Below, one piece after another: positions 12,225 through 21,309 of a DNA stretch of 64,000 nucleotides. This DNA is from Branchiostoma floridae (taxonomy: Eukaryota; Chordata; Leptocardii; Amphioxiformes; Branchiostomatidae). The first letter of the stretch is position 1; each line of letters starts with the position of its first letter. The position numbers and the translations under genes were made by a program. The stretch spans positions 22,284,809 to 22,348,808 of the forward strand of contig NC_049983.1 of the NCBI RefSeq assembly GCF_000003815.2, in the 5' to 3' direction. The notes under the pieces were generated by a model that was given only the letters and a program-made list of their open reading frames with translations, was not told the origin of the DNA and did no database searches.

Positions 12225-15200
12225 ACATATATCTTTTTTCCTCCAAAGGTTGGAGCTCCGTACCAGGATTGTGAGTGGACCCAGGTGCGCGTCACGACTG
12301 CGATGTCAGGTCTCAGCGAAAGTGCGGAGACTTCCGTGCCGCCTAAACAACGTGGGGTGCACATCACACACATCGTGGCCGTGGTTTCCGTGGCGGTGCT
12401 CATCGGACTAGCCCTTCTCGGGATCTTGTACTACCTGCGGAAAAATAAACCACGTAAGTTGCCATGTCCCCCAGACGCCTTCTAATTTTATAACCCCATG
12501 GCCCATTAAGGCGCTTTCAACGAAGTCGTGTGATTTAGAAATCTGACGTGATCTACTGCATAATAGGTAACTTTTCGATTAACATACACACACAGAGACG
12601 TTACCCATCTCTCTTTCTTTATCTGTCTCTACAACCCTCTCTCTCTCTCTCTTTCTCTTTCTCAATTCGACTCCGATTTTCATTTAGAATGTGAATATTT
12701 GTATTTCGTTATAGCTCGTTCATTATATATACAGATAACCAGTTAAGTGGTTATTTGTTGCGGTGCAGGTTACAATGTTGTTGGTCTTGCGACGGTTGGT
12801 TGAGTGACGGGACTGGTGAGGTGAGGCGAGTCTTGCAACAAATCATGTAAAACCATGATGCCCCGCTTATGGGCGATATGAATAACAAATGTGACATTGT
12901 TTAATTACAGAAATGAATGTCCCCTGGCCATGGTCGTTTTCGTTGGAGCCTAGTCCTGATACTGTGTGCCCGGAAAGTAAGTTCTCGTTTACAGATAATG
13001 ATAATCTTTATTGTATGTTCAATTCCCTATTGGATAGATGCATACCATACATGTAACTGCTTGTTACACTATATCAAATTGTACAATGTGATTACACTTT
13101 TAATAATTATTGGCGATGTGCATGTTGCCCGTTGTAATATATTGTGTTTATTACTTTAGACAAGAAGGTTATCTTTTTGGCAGCTTTTTTCAAGTTATTG
13201 CTTTGGCTGTTCAAGCACACAAATCCAGGGTCGACCAACTAGCCTGTGGCTATTATAAATGGCTATTGCTGCTGACAGAGATAAAGACAACACAAAATTT
13301 GACATGAACAGGATAATAGTCGTGCCGTTTTCTACTATCCACAGAACGGCCAATCCCACGCCTTTTCCTGGTGTATTCGTATGACTGTCCCGAACACTTC
13401 ACGGTGGTTGAACGCTTTGCTGCCTCCCTGCAAAGAATGGGCTTTAACGTGGTGTTGGACATGTGGTGCACCAACCAGGTGGGTTCCGTTACGGTGCTGA
13501 ACAAAAACAGTTAAAGTTTTGCAAAGACAGATAGTTGTTTTTTTGTTTAATTTCTTTTCGATACTTTTTTAACAGTACACACGTAGGCATTTCGACCTAC
13601 CATGAAGACAGCATCATTATTACTCTTTCATATGGACTTATTTATCACTTTGTCACTTTTGTTTTTGTGTGTAATAGTTGCTGCCATACATTGAACCGTG
13701 TATATTTGTCGTGCAATAGATTCCATTCAATCACTCTCAAATTCCAACCCTCCATCCACAGATCAGTTGTGTGGGGAAAGTCGAATGGGCCTGTGAGCAG
13801 CTGGACAGGGCGGAATACGTCATCGTCCTGTGTTCCCTAGGCGGACGGCACAAGATGGAGGATCGGAACGAACCGCCGCTGCAGGAGGGTCTTTTGGGGG
13901 ATATGTTCACGCCGTGGGTCAAGGAGATAGGTAGGGAAAACATTATACCTATCCTAATCCATGTTTGGTCTCTTAGCGATAGACAAGTAGTGAATATGGG
14001 TCTTAGTTATCTTGGTCTTTGGTATTGATTTGGACAGTATTGAATTTAAAGAAGAATTAATTCACAACTACATATTTTTCACCTGCCATCTTCTTCATGT
14101 ATGTGATACTACTTTACCCCTGGGACTGCAATGTTAACATTGACACCAGTCAGAGTTTTTGTTGTTGGACCAGTCTGAAAAAAACGGCCCTGAATAAGAA
14201 TCATCGGACACCAATCAATCTATTTTAGCCCTGAAGAGGATGACAGACGGTCGTCGAAACGTTAGCTCTTGAATTTTTTTTGCTTATTTTTTTTATAAAT
14301 TTGTATCTTACATGTTCCAGGTTCACGCATCCACTCCGGCGACAGCGGTTCCCTGAGGAAGTACGTGGTGGCCTACTTCAGCTACTCGTCGGCGGAGGAC
14401 GTTCCCCGGACGCTGCGGGGGGTCCAACCTCAGTACCAGCTGATGAAACACCTGCCGGAGCTGTTCTGTCACCTGCAGAGGATGGAGAGGAGGAGCGCCG
14501 CGGGGACAGCCAGGGTGGAAGGTAACAGACATTTGTTTGAACCTTTGTTTCGTCGTGAAAGCTGAAATCGGCCTGCAAGCCGCTTTTCATCGAGGTCATG
14601 AGGGAAGAGGCAAGGGTCAGACAAAGTATATAACAGAGATACAATTTACAGCATTTAAAGTCCTTATGAGTCTTATAAAAAAGTCTACAAGCTTTTAATC
14701 TTAAAAGTCTACAAGTCTATATACACAATTTTTACATACATGGTAAAAACTACATAATAGTGAGAACTGCTACATGATTTGAGTCCGTTCATTTTGTCCG
14801 TTCATGTTACTTTAAGAGTATCTTAAAGAAAGCCCGGGGCTGTACGTATGTCCGGTGGTAGACAGTTCCAGATGTTGGGTCCATTGTAAGCGATGGCTCT
14901 TCTGACATGTCACGCGGGTTCAGTTTACACACGCGTTTTCGAGTCGACTTGGAATCGGCTCAGTGGTTCCAAGACGACTCCAAATGGGTCCGAAAACGTG
15001 TGTGTAGATAGACCCAGTCATTAATTCGCTTTCATCAGTGGGGCACAAACTTACTTGATAGAGACAAGCTTTCAAAGTGAACATCTGGCCTTTGAGATTC
15101 AGAAAAGAACTTTTTATGTTATCAACAACTTTATAACTATATTCTTGACACATTGTGAAACACCGTGACACTGGAAGACTTCTGTTCTGACTTCGTCCTT

Positions 15201-16421
15201 ATTCAAAATCTTAACAGTAAAACTCTGGATAAAACATTCTTTCTTCTTTGCCAGATCATTTTACGACCAGTGGGTGCATGGGTTGCTGAACCATATTTGG
15301 AAGAAAGAATTATTGATAACTACATACACCAACGTACGAATCAACTAGCATAAAGTCTAATATAAATTTTTTGCGCACATTAAAACCATCATCGTTTGTG
15401 TTTCTCAGGTCTGGAAGACATTCAAAGGGAGACAGTAGAGGCGATAGAAGCGATGCAGAAACTCTGCGACGACAAGCCTGACTGGCTCTTCAACACGAAC
15501 GACGATGTCCCTCATGTCGTCGACGTAAGTACACCGTCCACTCCACAAGAAGAAATCCCGCTGCTTCCAACACCCTCAGAAAACAGCGTGGACATGTCAG
15601 ACTCCACGACTTCTATCAGTGACGCACAAGATGACGAGAATGCACAGGACCAACAGCCTCTTCTTAGAAACGGAGCTGCTAAAGTAACAGATGTAAGACT
15701 GTCACCTCAAGATGATGACTGTCGCGTAGACGTGTCACCATCAGGTGACGTGTTGGCAGTGACGGGCAATATTGGACCGATAGAATCGCTCTCAGGTACT
15801 TTAGAGACTGCACAAAAACGTAGAGAGGACGATCCTGATAGGGGAATCCCTACTTCCAGTGAACCAAGCGTAAAAGAAGCAGCAAGTGGGTCGTCGCAGG
15901 CGCCACCACCCCCGCAAACCACAACGGCCTTTCCACGACAAGTCCTCCCTCCGGCTCCACAAGAACAGTACATTGAGTACGGGCCTGCAGCTACGGGTGG
16001 ACCTTTCGGTGACAATCCTAGAGATTTGTACCGAACCCACACCGAACTCACACCACCATCACCACCGCAAACCACAACAACCACCTTTCCACCACAAGTC
16101 CCCATTCCAGCAGAACAGTACCTTGAGTACGGGGCTCGAGCACCAAGCGGAGTTTTCGCTCACAACCCCCACACCCATCCAAACGGAGCACACTATAGCA
16201 TCAACATGTATGAAAATCCGATGTACCTTAGCAGCCCTTCCTACCACCAACATCCATACATCGATGGACAAGGTACGGGACACCTAGATCAGCCGGGCGG
16301 GTATCCAGGATATAGGGAAGAGAATCGTGGTAGCGACGAACAACCGGACAGCGGAATCTTCATGGAGGATCAGCTGAGGCTGTACAATCAAATGGTGTGG
16401 GACAGTATGCTACCCCAATGA
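3586..16421 (+). CDS. IL-17 receptor-like (SEFIR) transmembrane receptor, gene A
   Basis: Sixteen exons: 3586-3690, 7434-7545, 7920-8048, 8694-8818, 9043-9160, 9537-9569, 10105-10319, 10832-10895, 11154-11308, 11803-11892, 12249-12453, 12911-12976, 13345-13478, 13762-13930, 14321-14521, 15409-16421. All introns are GT-AG, phases agree throughout, and the total is 2934 nt (977 residues). The ATG at 3586 follows TCGCG with G at +4 and opens a signal peptide (residues 1-25). Residues about 26-420 are the ectodomain, 421-445 the membrane helix, 476-630 the SEFIR domain (exons 13-15), and 641-977 a proline-rich tail. SEFIR evidence: LFLVYSYD (box-1-like), NVVLDMW, a D-x-A-EYVIVLCS core and YVVAYFSYSS. 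IL-17 receptors bind cystine-knot cytokines and recruit Act1/CIKS through SEFIR contacts at the plasma membrane. Closest vertebrate type is probably IL17RD-like, but orthology is not established. It lies tail to tail with the paralogue at 21310-41923. Candidate poly(A) signal AATAAA 17488-17493. Confidence 0.9.
5655..5992 (-). mobile_element. tRNA-derived SINE, minus strand
   Basis: Read on the minus strand it begins with a tRNA-like head: A-box-like TGTGGCGCAATCGACAGGA, then the B box GGGTTCGAATCC (near 5920-5935). The body includes 'GAGTACCTAGCTTTGG' and 'GGACGTAAAATGGAGGTCCC'. The same body is found on the plus strand at about 44655-44905, and shorter matches near 5285-5310 and 26700-26750. 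The 107-residue open frame across it is not a gene. Confidence 0.7.
7218..7380. mobile_element. MITE, CTCCAAGCAGATCC termini
   Basis: Starts ACTCTCCAAGCAGATCCTAC and ends with the inverse GTAGGATCTGCTTGGAGAT. Interior shares 'TTTGGCCGGTTATACTC' with the copy at 3026-3182. It sits 53 bp upstream of gene A exon 2, inside intron 1. Confidence 0.8.
7434..7545 (+). CDS. Gene A exon 2 (deduced by phase)
   Basis: Exon 1 ends in phase 0 but the next clear exon (7920) starts in phase 1, so an exon was missing. This 112-nt segment fits: acceptor TTATTAG, first codons GTT GAC (Val-Asp, as in the equivalent exon of gene B at 34348-34402), two Cys codons (TCLRRC), and donor CAG|GTGAGG in phase 1, making Glu with exon 3. 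It is longer and more basic than its counterpart. Alternative: exon 3 begins at 7922 using a GAG acceptor, skipping this segment in frame. Confidence 0.65.
7639..7822. mobile_element. MITE with CATTTCCAAACCG inverted termini
   Basis: About 184 bp. Left end GGCTAACGGCACATTTCC followed by AAACCG; right end CGGTTTGGAAATGTCACG followed by TAGGCC. The interior has 'AAATATACACAAGTA' and 'TATATCATACTTTTGG'. A second complete copy is at 46717-46915 and a half copy at 2065-2125. Located in intron 2 of gene A. Confidence 0.8.
9257..9445 (-). mobile_element. LINE 3'-end fragment
   Basis: Contains 'GAACCTTTGTTTAGTC', 'AAATCGGCCTGCAGGCCGC' and 'GGTCATGAGGGAAGAGGC', followed by AT-rich sequence. The same phrases occur in the same order at 14535-14790, where they continue into a coding remnant of a reverse transcriptase C-terminus on the minus strand. 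Hence both are 3' ends of one retrotransposon family. Confidence 0.5.
9760..9975 (-). pseudogene. Non-LTR retrotransposon RT C-terminal remnant
   Basis: On the minus strand a translated stretch contains SRELICKRYLVVRNQRTFF and then AICFWNSLPSSP. The R-N-x(2)-F-x(3)-A-x(3)-W-N-S-L-P pattern is the usual conserved C-terminus of CR1/jockey-type retrotransposon polyproteins. Only this terminal piece is present. It lies in the intron between gene A exons 6 and 7 and abuts an MITE-like GCAGTTACT repeat (9985-10077). Confidence 0.6.
10673..10695. repeat. (GA)n microsatellite
   Basis: Short pure GA tract in intron 7 of gene A. Confidence 0.9.
11154..11892 (+). CDS. Gene A exons 9-10: extra ectodomain module
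   Basis: Exons 11154-11308 (phase 1 to 0) and 11803-11892 (phase 0 to 0), continuing into 12249, encode about 80 residues before the membrane region with Cys residues in TANCDG, SECNF, RICLS and MTCNP. Gene B has no counterpart: there the exon equivalent to exon 8 joins directly to its transmembrane exon. Gene A therefore either gained a third membrane-proximal beta-sandwich-like unit or gene B lost it. Confidence 0.7.
11332..11560 (+). repeat. Truncated copy of ACCTCCATGAA-type element
   Basis: Begins CTACATGAAAAATGGAAGTA, has a (TCTG/TGTG)n stretch, then 'GGTCGGCATAACTTGG', 'AAGGTCAAGATCGATTTTGG' and 'GGTACTGCAGCAGAGC'. These are the phrases of the larger elements at 31613-32404 and 32638-33734. 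Located in intron 9 of gene A. Confidence 0.7.
12170..12221. repeat. (GA)n microsatellite
   Basis: Pure GA tract of about 26 units, ending 27 bp before the acceptor of gene A exon 11. It may affect branch-point spacing, but that is speculation. Confidence 0.95.
12249..12453 (+). CDS. Gene A exon 11: transmembrane segment
   Basis: Encodes residues 383-450. The hydrophobic run starts at IVAVVSVAVLIGLALLGIL (about residues 424-442) and is followed by the stop-transfer motif RKNK, fixing a type I topology with the SEFIR domain in the cytosol. Ends in phase 1. Confidence 0.9.
13345..14521 (+). CDS. Gene A exons 13-15: SEFIR domain
   Basis: Three exons (13345-13478, 13762-13930, 14321-14521; phases 1-0, 0-1, 1-1) encode residues about 473-640. 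Visible elements in order: LFLVYSYD strand A/box 1, helix with ERFAASLQRMG, NVVLDMW strand, WACEQLDRAEYVIVLCS (helix plus central strand), then YVVAYFSYSS and a helix LMKHLPELFCHL. The homologous exons of gene B encode the same order, confirming the alignment. Confidence 0.88.
14535..14905 (-). pseudogene. Non-LTR retrotransposon 3' end with RT C-terminal remnant
   Basis: On the minus strand the segment near 14830-14905 translates to RAIAYNGPNIWNCLPPDIR, the classic A-x-x-W-N-x-LP ending of non-LTR polyproteins, followed by 3' untranslated sequence ending in AT-rich DNA. It shares its distal part with 9257-9445. It lies in intron 15 of gene A. Confidence 0.65.
15409..16421 (+). CDS. Gene A exon 16: cytoplasmic tail with duplicated QYxEYG repeat
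   Basis: One long exon encodes residues 641-977 and the stop. It begins GLEDIQRETVEAIEAMQKL and CDDKPDWLF; gene B has the parallel TDNPDWF in its last exon. Residues about 806-845 and 856-895 are imperfect repeats: PPQTTTxFPxQV, then EQYxEYG and GxFxxNP. The tail is otherwise rich in Pro, Ser, Thr and acidic residues and probably disordered. YIEYG and YLEYG could be phosphotyrosine sites, which is inference. Confidence 0.88.
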
Positions 16422-17500
16422 TAGTAACGTAGTCTGAAATCGTTACCTTTCAGTGGATAGCGCAGTGCCTATCTCTGTTTCTATAGTCTCAGGGCCACGC
16501 AGTTGTGCAAAACTACAGTAGACAGCAAATCCACTGGTTATGGCGTGTGTTTAACTGTTTTGCAATGGCAATGTCAATGGAGGAACACATACAATATCTA
16601 AGAAGTGGAAAAGAATAGTTGTCTAAAATAACCAAAAACATACATTCTTACTTTGTAGCATATGCAGTTTTACAGTGTAATTTGATAGGGCAATGTATAA
16701 TTAAGCCATCTATCGTCAATTATTTTTCAATACAGATGTATGTAAACGTATTGTGCTAAAATTTTCATGCCTTTCAAGTTTCTTTCTCTTTCATAGATTC
16801 ATTTGGAAATAACATGATGTCTAAAACTAGTAAGAAAAAAATACGTTTGTACTTTTAGCATATCTATCAATAATCTATTATGTTTTATTATTCTACGATG
16901 GTGGCGCCTTCCATGTGAAATTTCTGTCTTTTATTTACTAAGAGTAAGAACAGTGAAAAATATAGAAGTACGTACATACATGTAATTTGAAACCCTGATC
17001 TATGTTGTTTACTAGCCATCAATAAGTTCACACTAATATTTCGGTCTTTTATAAAGAGACATAATCTACTTTTTTGTCATACAGGGTGAAACCCTTTTTA
17101 GCTACTCTCCAAGCAGAGGTTAGGCTCCGGCTGTTTTTTAACGTTATTTTTAGTCGATAAAAGCGGGCGATCTATCATGGAATGGTGTCTTGTTGTGGAC
17201 GGGGGGCTACTAGAGCGGTAGAGAGGCCGTTAAAGCCTGGTACTGGATGCCGTGTGAAAACAGCCGGAGTCTAACCTCTGCTTGGAGAGTACTTTTTAGC
17301 TATACAGTAAGGAAACGTTCTAAAAGCTTAAGATTTTTACTGTTTTTAATTCATTATCTGTTACGTCTTAATTGGTTGTTGCTTTCACTTATTTTGGCTC
17401 TTGTAGAGCTCCTTTCTGTTTCCAGAAACATTTTGTAATTCCTTCTGGAGTCTTGGCTTATTCTTTTGTAATGTCTATGATATATCAAATAAACATCTCT
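16422..17500 (+). other. Gene A 3' UTR (probable)
   Basis: AT-rich non-coding sequence after the stop codon, reaching the AATAAA at 17488-17493. It includes the MITE at 17103-17292. No other gene is visible. Confidence 0.45.
17103..17292. mobile_element. MITE, TACTCTCCAAGCAGAGGTTAG termini
   Basis: Long terminal inverted repeats: left TACTCTCCAAGCAGAGG and right CCTCTGCTTGGAGAGTA, extended inward by GGCTCCGGCTGTTTT and its near-complement AAAACAGCCGGAGT. About 190 bp, non-coding. Related elements: 17907-18139 and one end at 19357-19390. Confidence 0.85.
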
Positions 17501-17906
17501 GGAAAAAAATTCTCCCAGCAGGCATTCTTGAATAGTTCATTGAACATGCCCAGTACAAACTGGAACAAAATGGCTAAAAGCAAATTTAAAGTTACGCACA
17601 AAGTGGTAGACTGGTATCACTTACCAAAATGACAACTACCGTTATTGGTGCCACTTTTATTATTGAACTACTGATTTCGCTTCTGCAACTACTGTCATTT
17701 CTAAATGTACTTACCAAAACGAATGACTAATTACTATTTACCAGAAAGGCACCAGCCTCATTTGCACACAATGCCATGCAAATTCATCACTTCTAGCAAA
17801 AAAAAAAGACATTATACGTTTTCTCCAGAAACTATATATACTGGCTCGCGAATGTACATTTTGTATTCATCAATCCACACATTCACTCATGAAATCATAC
17901 ATATGC

Positions 17907-18139
17907 TACTCCCCAAGCAGAGGTTGGCTCTGGCCGTTTTTTGACGTTTTAGGCATTTTCATCTGGCTTTCTACAAGTGCTGTTCCATCCAAACGTATGG
18001 CTGGAAGACAAAGAAAACAGCACAAAAAAGAAAGTCTGACAAAATACACATGTAAAGCCTAAAAAAACATCCTTGACCCTTCAAGGCTCAAGGACAAAAA
18101 CACGTCAAAATCAGGAGCCGAACCTCTGCTTGAAGAGTA
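17907..18139. mobile_element. MITE, TACTCCCCAAGCAGAGG termini
   Basis: Left end TACTCCCCAAGCAGAGGTT and right end AACCTCTGCTTGAAGAGTA, a diverged relative of the element at 17103-17292. Located between the two receptor genes. Confidence 0.8.
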
Positions 18140-18184
18140 TATATACAATTCGTATATTCCACCTTCACAAAAATGACGCAGACA

Positions 18185-21100
18185 ACGAACTCTGATACAA
18201 AGCACATTTTATTCCAAATACAAAAATAGAGCATCTTGGAGACAAGGGGACAGTGTTAAGTCAAAGGCAGCATGAAAGAGAGAAAGAGGGGGTTTCCTAA
18301 ACAAAAGAAAAAGTCTTAAAGACTGGTGAAGACTCCTAGCGTTCCAAACACAAGATCATAATTTCCATTTAGGCCACACCGATTTAATTTCTTGGTTCAC
18401 GGATTCGCTCGCTCCTATTTTTGGGAAAAAAAAATAAAAATTACCACTCAGCAAATTTATGAAACCATTCACCAACTTTCTGGTGGAGCAAATTAGCCTT
18501 TATATTATATGCTCCTTAAAGTGTGGGTACAGGTGCTGTTACTGTACAAAAAAATAGTGTTTTTGTACTTTTTCAAGCTGAAAACTTTTTTTCTTTATGT
18601 TTTGAATTAGCCGTTACCTTTACCCCAACCATTTTACAATTTTTATTTTTATTTCGCCCTCTCGCTCCATATTTTTTATGAAAAAATCTGTGAACCAAGA
18701 AATTAAATTGGTGTGGCCTTAACTTCAAGTCAAGAAGGATAACTTCAAGTTTCCCTATAAGAGTCATCGGATGATAGGGGATACATTCTTAACAGTATGA
18801 CAGGATATGATACATCGTAGGTATAGTGGTAAGGCCTCAGTAGTTCAGTGTGCATACATGTAATGTACAGTATTGAAGTTAAGTGGTTTTGGTTTTACAA
18901 ATCTTGGCTCTTACTCTATTGTCTTAGCAAATCAGAACAGAGGGGTTTGAAGTGGGATTCCTTGAGATATAGCAGAGAGAAAAGCACAGCTTTATCCTCT
19001 AAAATAAATTCAGTTAGGAGCTTTGAAATATTCATTTCAAACAGTATGAGGATTTGTGAATTAACTAGTGCAAGCTACATGTTATGTTACAGTACAATTT
19101 CACACCTTAGATTAGCTAAGAATACATATTGAGAGCAGCATAAGCATACACATTTGTGATACAGGATTGCAGTTAGCATAATTGTCATACACAATAAACA
19201 ATATACAGTGTAATTTACATATTAGTATGCCTGGACATGCTGTACAAATATCATTTTAGATAAAAGACAACAGAAAAGTGAGGAACATCTAAATATTACA
19301 TGTTAGCTATACTGGCAGATACAGATTTCATGAACTAGAACTAATGGTAGAGTTTACTACTCTCCAAGCAGAGGTTAGGCGCGGGCGGTAGCAGAAGCGT
19401 GTTCCTGAAATCCTGTTCATCGGGCTTACTCATACTTGCATTCTCTCTTGCCGTGTCCAANNNNNNNNNNNNNNNNNNNNNNNNNNNNNNNNNNNNNNNN
19501 NNNNNNNNNNNNNNNNNNNNNNNNNNNNNNNNNNNNNNNNNNNNNNNNNNNNNNNNNNNNAGTTTACATCTAATGAGATACTGTGTGGAGTGGTTTACAT
19601 GATAGCCTAAGTGCTTTAAATCTTAATAATCATATACAATGTACATATACTGTGTTTTGATAGAGAACATGCAGGTAAAATTCACTGTACATTGTAAGGA
19701 GAATATGTTAAGCCAGAGAATAGTTTTCCTACAATTTACTCCACTGCAGCTCCTATGCATGATTATATGGATGTTTATAAAAAGCCAGGAAAGCCAGTTA
19801 GAAAGTAATGTTATGTACGTATAGCCAGAAAACGTCTTGCAAAGACACTGTGAATTGGCCAGTTTTTCATATACACCTTCTGTGCTTCATACAAAGAAAA
19901 TAAGAACATTTTTTACAACTTTTATTTCATACTGTGTACAAACAGATAAAGCTTGTGGCTTCCTATCTTGGCTTACCCATACAATATATTTTTAACATCC
20001 CTGTATAGGTAGAGATGTTCAGAACATTAACTTAATATTTTCTGGGTTACAATCCAAATTAACACTAAGACAAACATTGTAGATGTACATTATAGCGACA
20101 GAACAAGCACACAACATCTTTCATGATTTATATTTATGATGCCAAATTGACTGTAATCATAAGCCTTTGTACACAAAGTCACATACAATTACAACCTCAT
20201 ACAAGTGCCTGTTGGTGTATTATACAAAGGCATATCTATACAATTCAGTAAGTACAAAATGGATTGTTCTCAATTTGTAAATTTATATTTCTGTTTCCAC
20301 AGCCCTTACAGAATGTTTTTGAGCTGTTTTCTCTTAATAATAATAATAATACACATAAAAATTATCAATCTTTAATTTGGATATACAAGTGTACAAATAT
20401 GTGCCAGGGAAATTGCAGCACTTTTCACCATGATTTAATGATATATCCCAGGATTATCGAAAAGCAATACTTGTACCTGCAGCATTTTAGCTTCATAGAA
20501 GCAGATTGATAAATTTTCCAAAGCTTAACAAGGCATATTTATACATGCTGGTATGTCACACAATCATTGATTTCCATATTTGCTGATCATTGAAACATTA
20601 TTGATTACTAGCCAGAATAATGAAAATGCCAAGACATTTTGTACAAATTGAAACAACCAAGTGGTAAATGTTTGCCATAATAAGAGGTATTTTTCAGTTC
20701 GTAACTGTGAATTCCTGAACCAATAAAGAAAAGGTTCATCTGTGTTGGTAAAAATCATCCTGAAACAAATTTGAACATAATTTCCAACTCAAATTTTTGA
20801 CCGTCCAACATATTCTAAAGCAGTTTGTTTGTTTGTTCGATTAGATATTTCAACTTTTCTCTGCTACCCCATAACCAATAAATACACCCCCAGTAAGACA
20901 CATCTGTGGTGCTTTTGACAAAACAATTAATTTTCTTGGTTCTGAGAGCTTAAAAGTAAAAATTCAGCAAGAAAAAAAGATGAACACAGACTGCTGGGAG
21001 GAACATGACAATATTCACACCTTGGGTCGCACCAGGGTGCAAACTTTCAATCACTCTCTCAATCTTTCAATGAAGCCTTTCTCGTAAATTCTTTAAATTA

Positions 21101-21309
21101 CCCTCAAGGCGACCTCATTTGATGGTTTTAGAGAGAGGGGTTTCCACTGTTTTAAACTTGAGGTTGAAACAACTTCTCGTACAACAGTCATAGGAGATAG
21201 ACATCCTTGCCATGTCATGATGACATGGTACAGAGGTCAGTGAAAATAAATACAGCACTCTTTAACTTTGACAACCGAGAAACTCAACTGTAGTGGCCTG
21301 GTCTACCGA
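18185..21309 (-). other. Gene B 3' UTR or intergenic (probable long UTR)
   Basis: About 3.1 kb of AT-rich DNA with no open frames of note, downstream of the gene B stop codon. TTTATT at 18208-18213 and 19921-19926 are AATAAA on the minus strand. The more distal one would give a 3.1-kb 3' UTR ending close to the 3' end of gene A. One MITE end (19357-19390) and a gap lie inside. Confidence 0.4.
19461..19560. other. Assembly gap (100 N)
   Basis: Exactly 100 N, the conventional size for a gap of unknown length. It follows the left end of a CTCCAAGCAGAGG MITE at 19357-19390, so the gap may hide the rest of that element. Confidence 0.99.
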
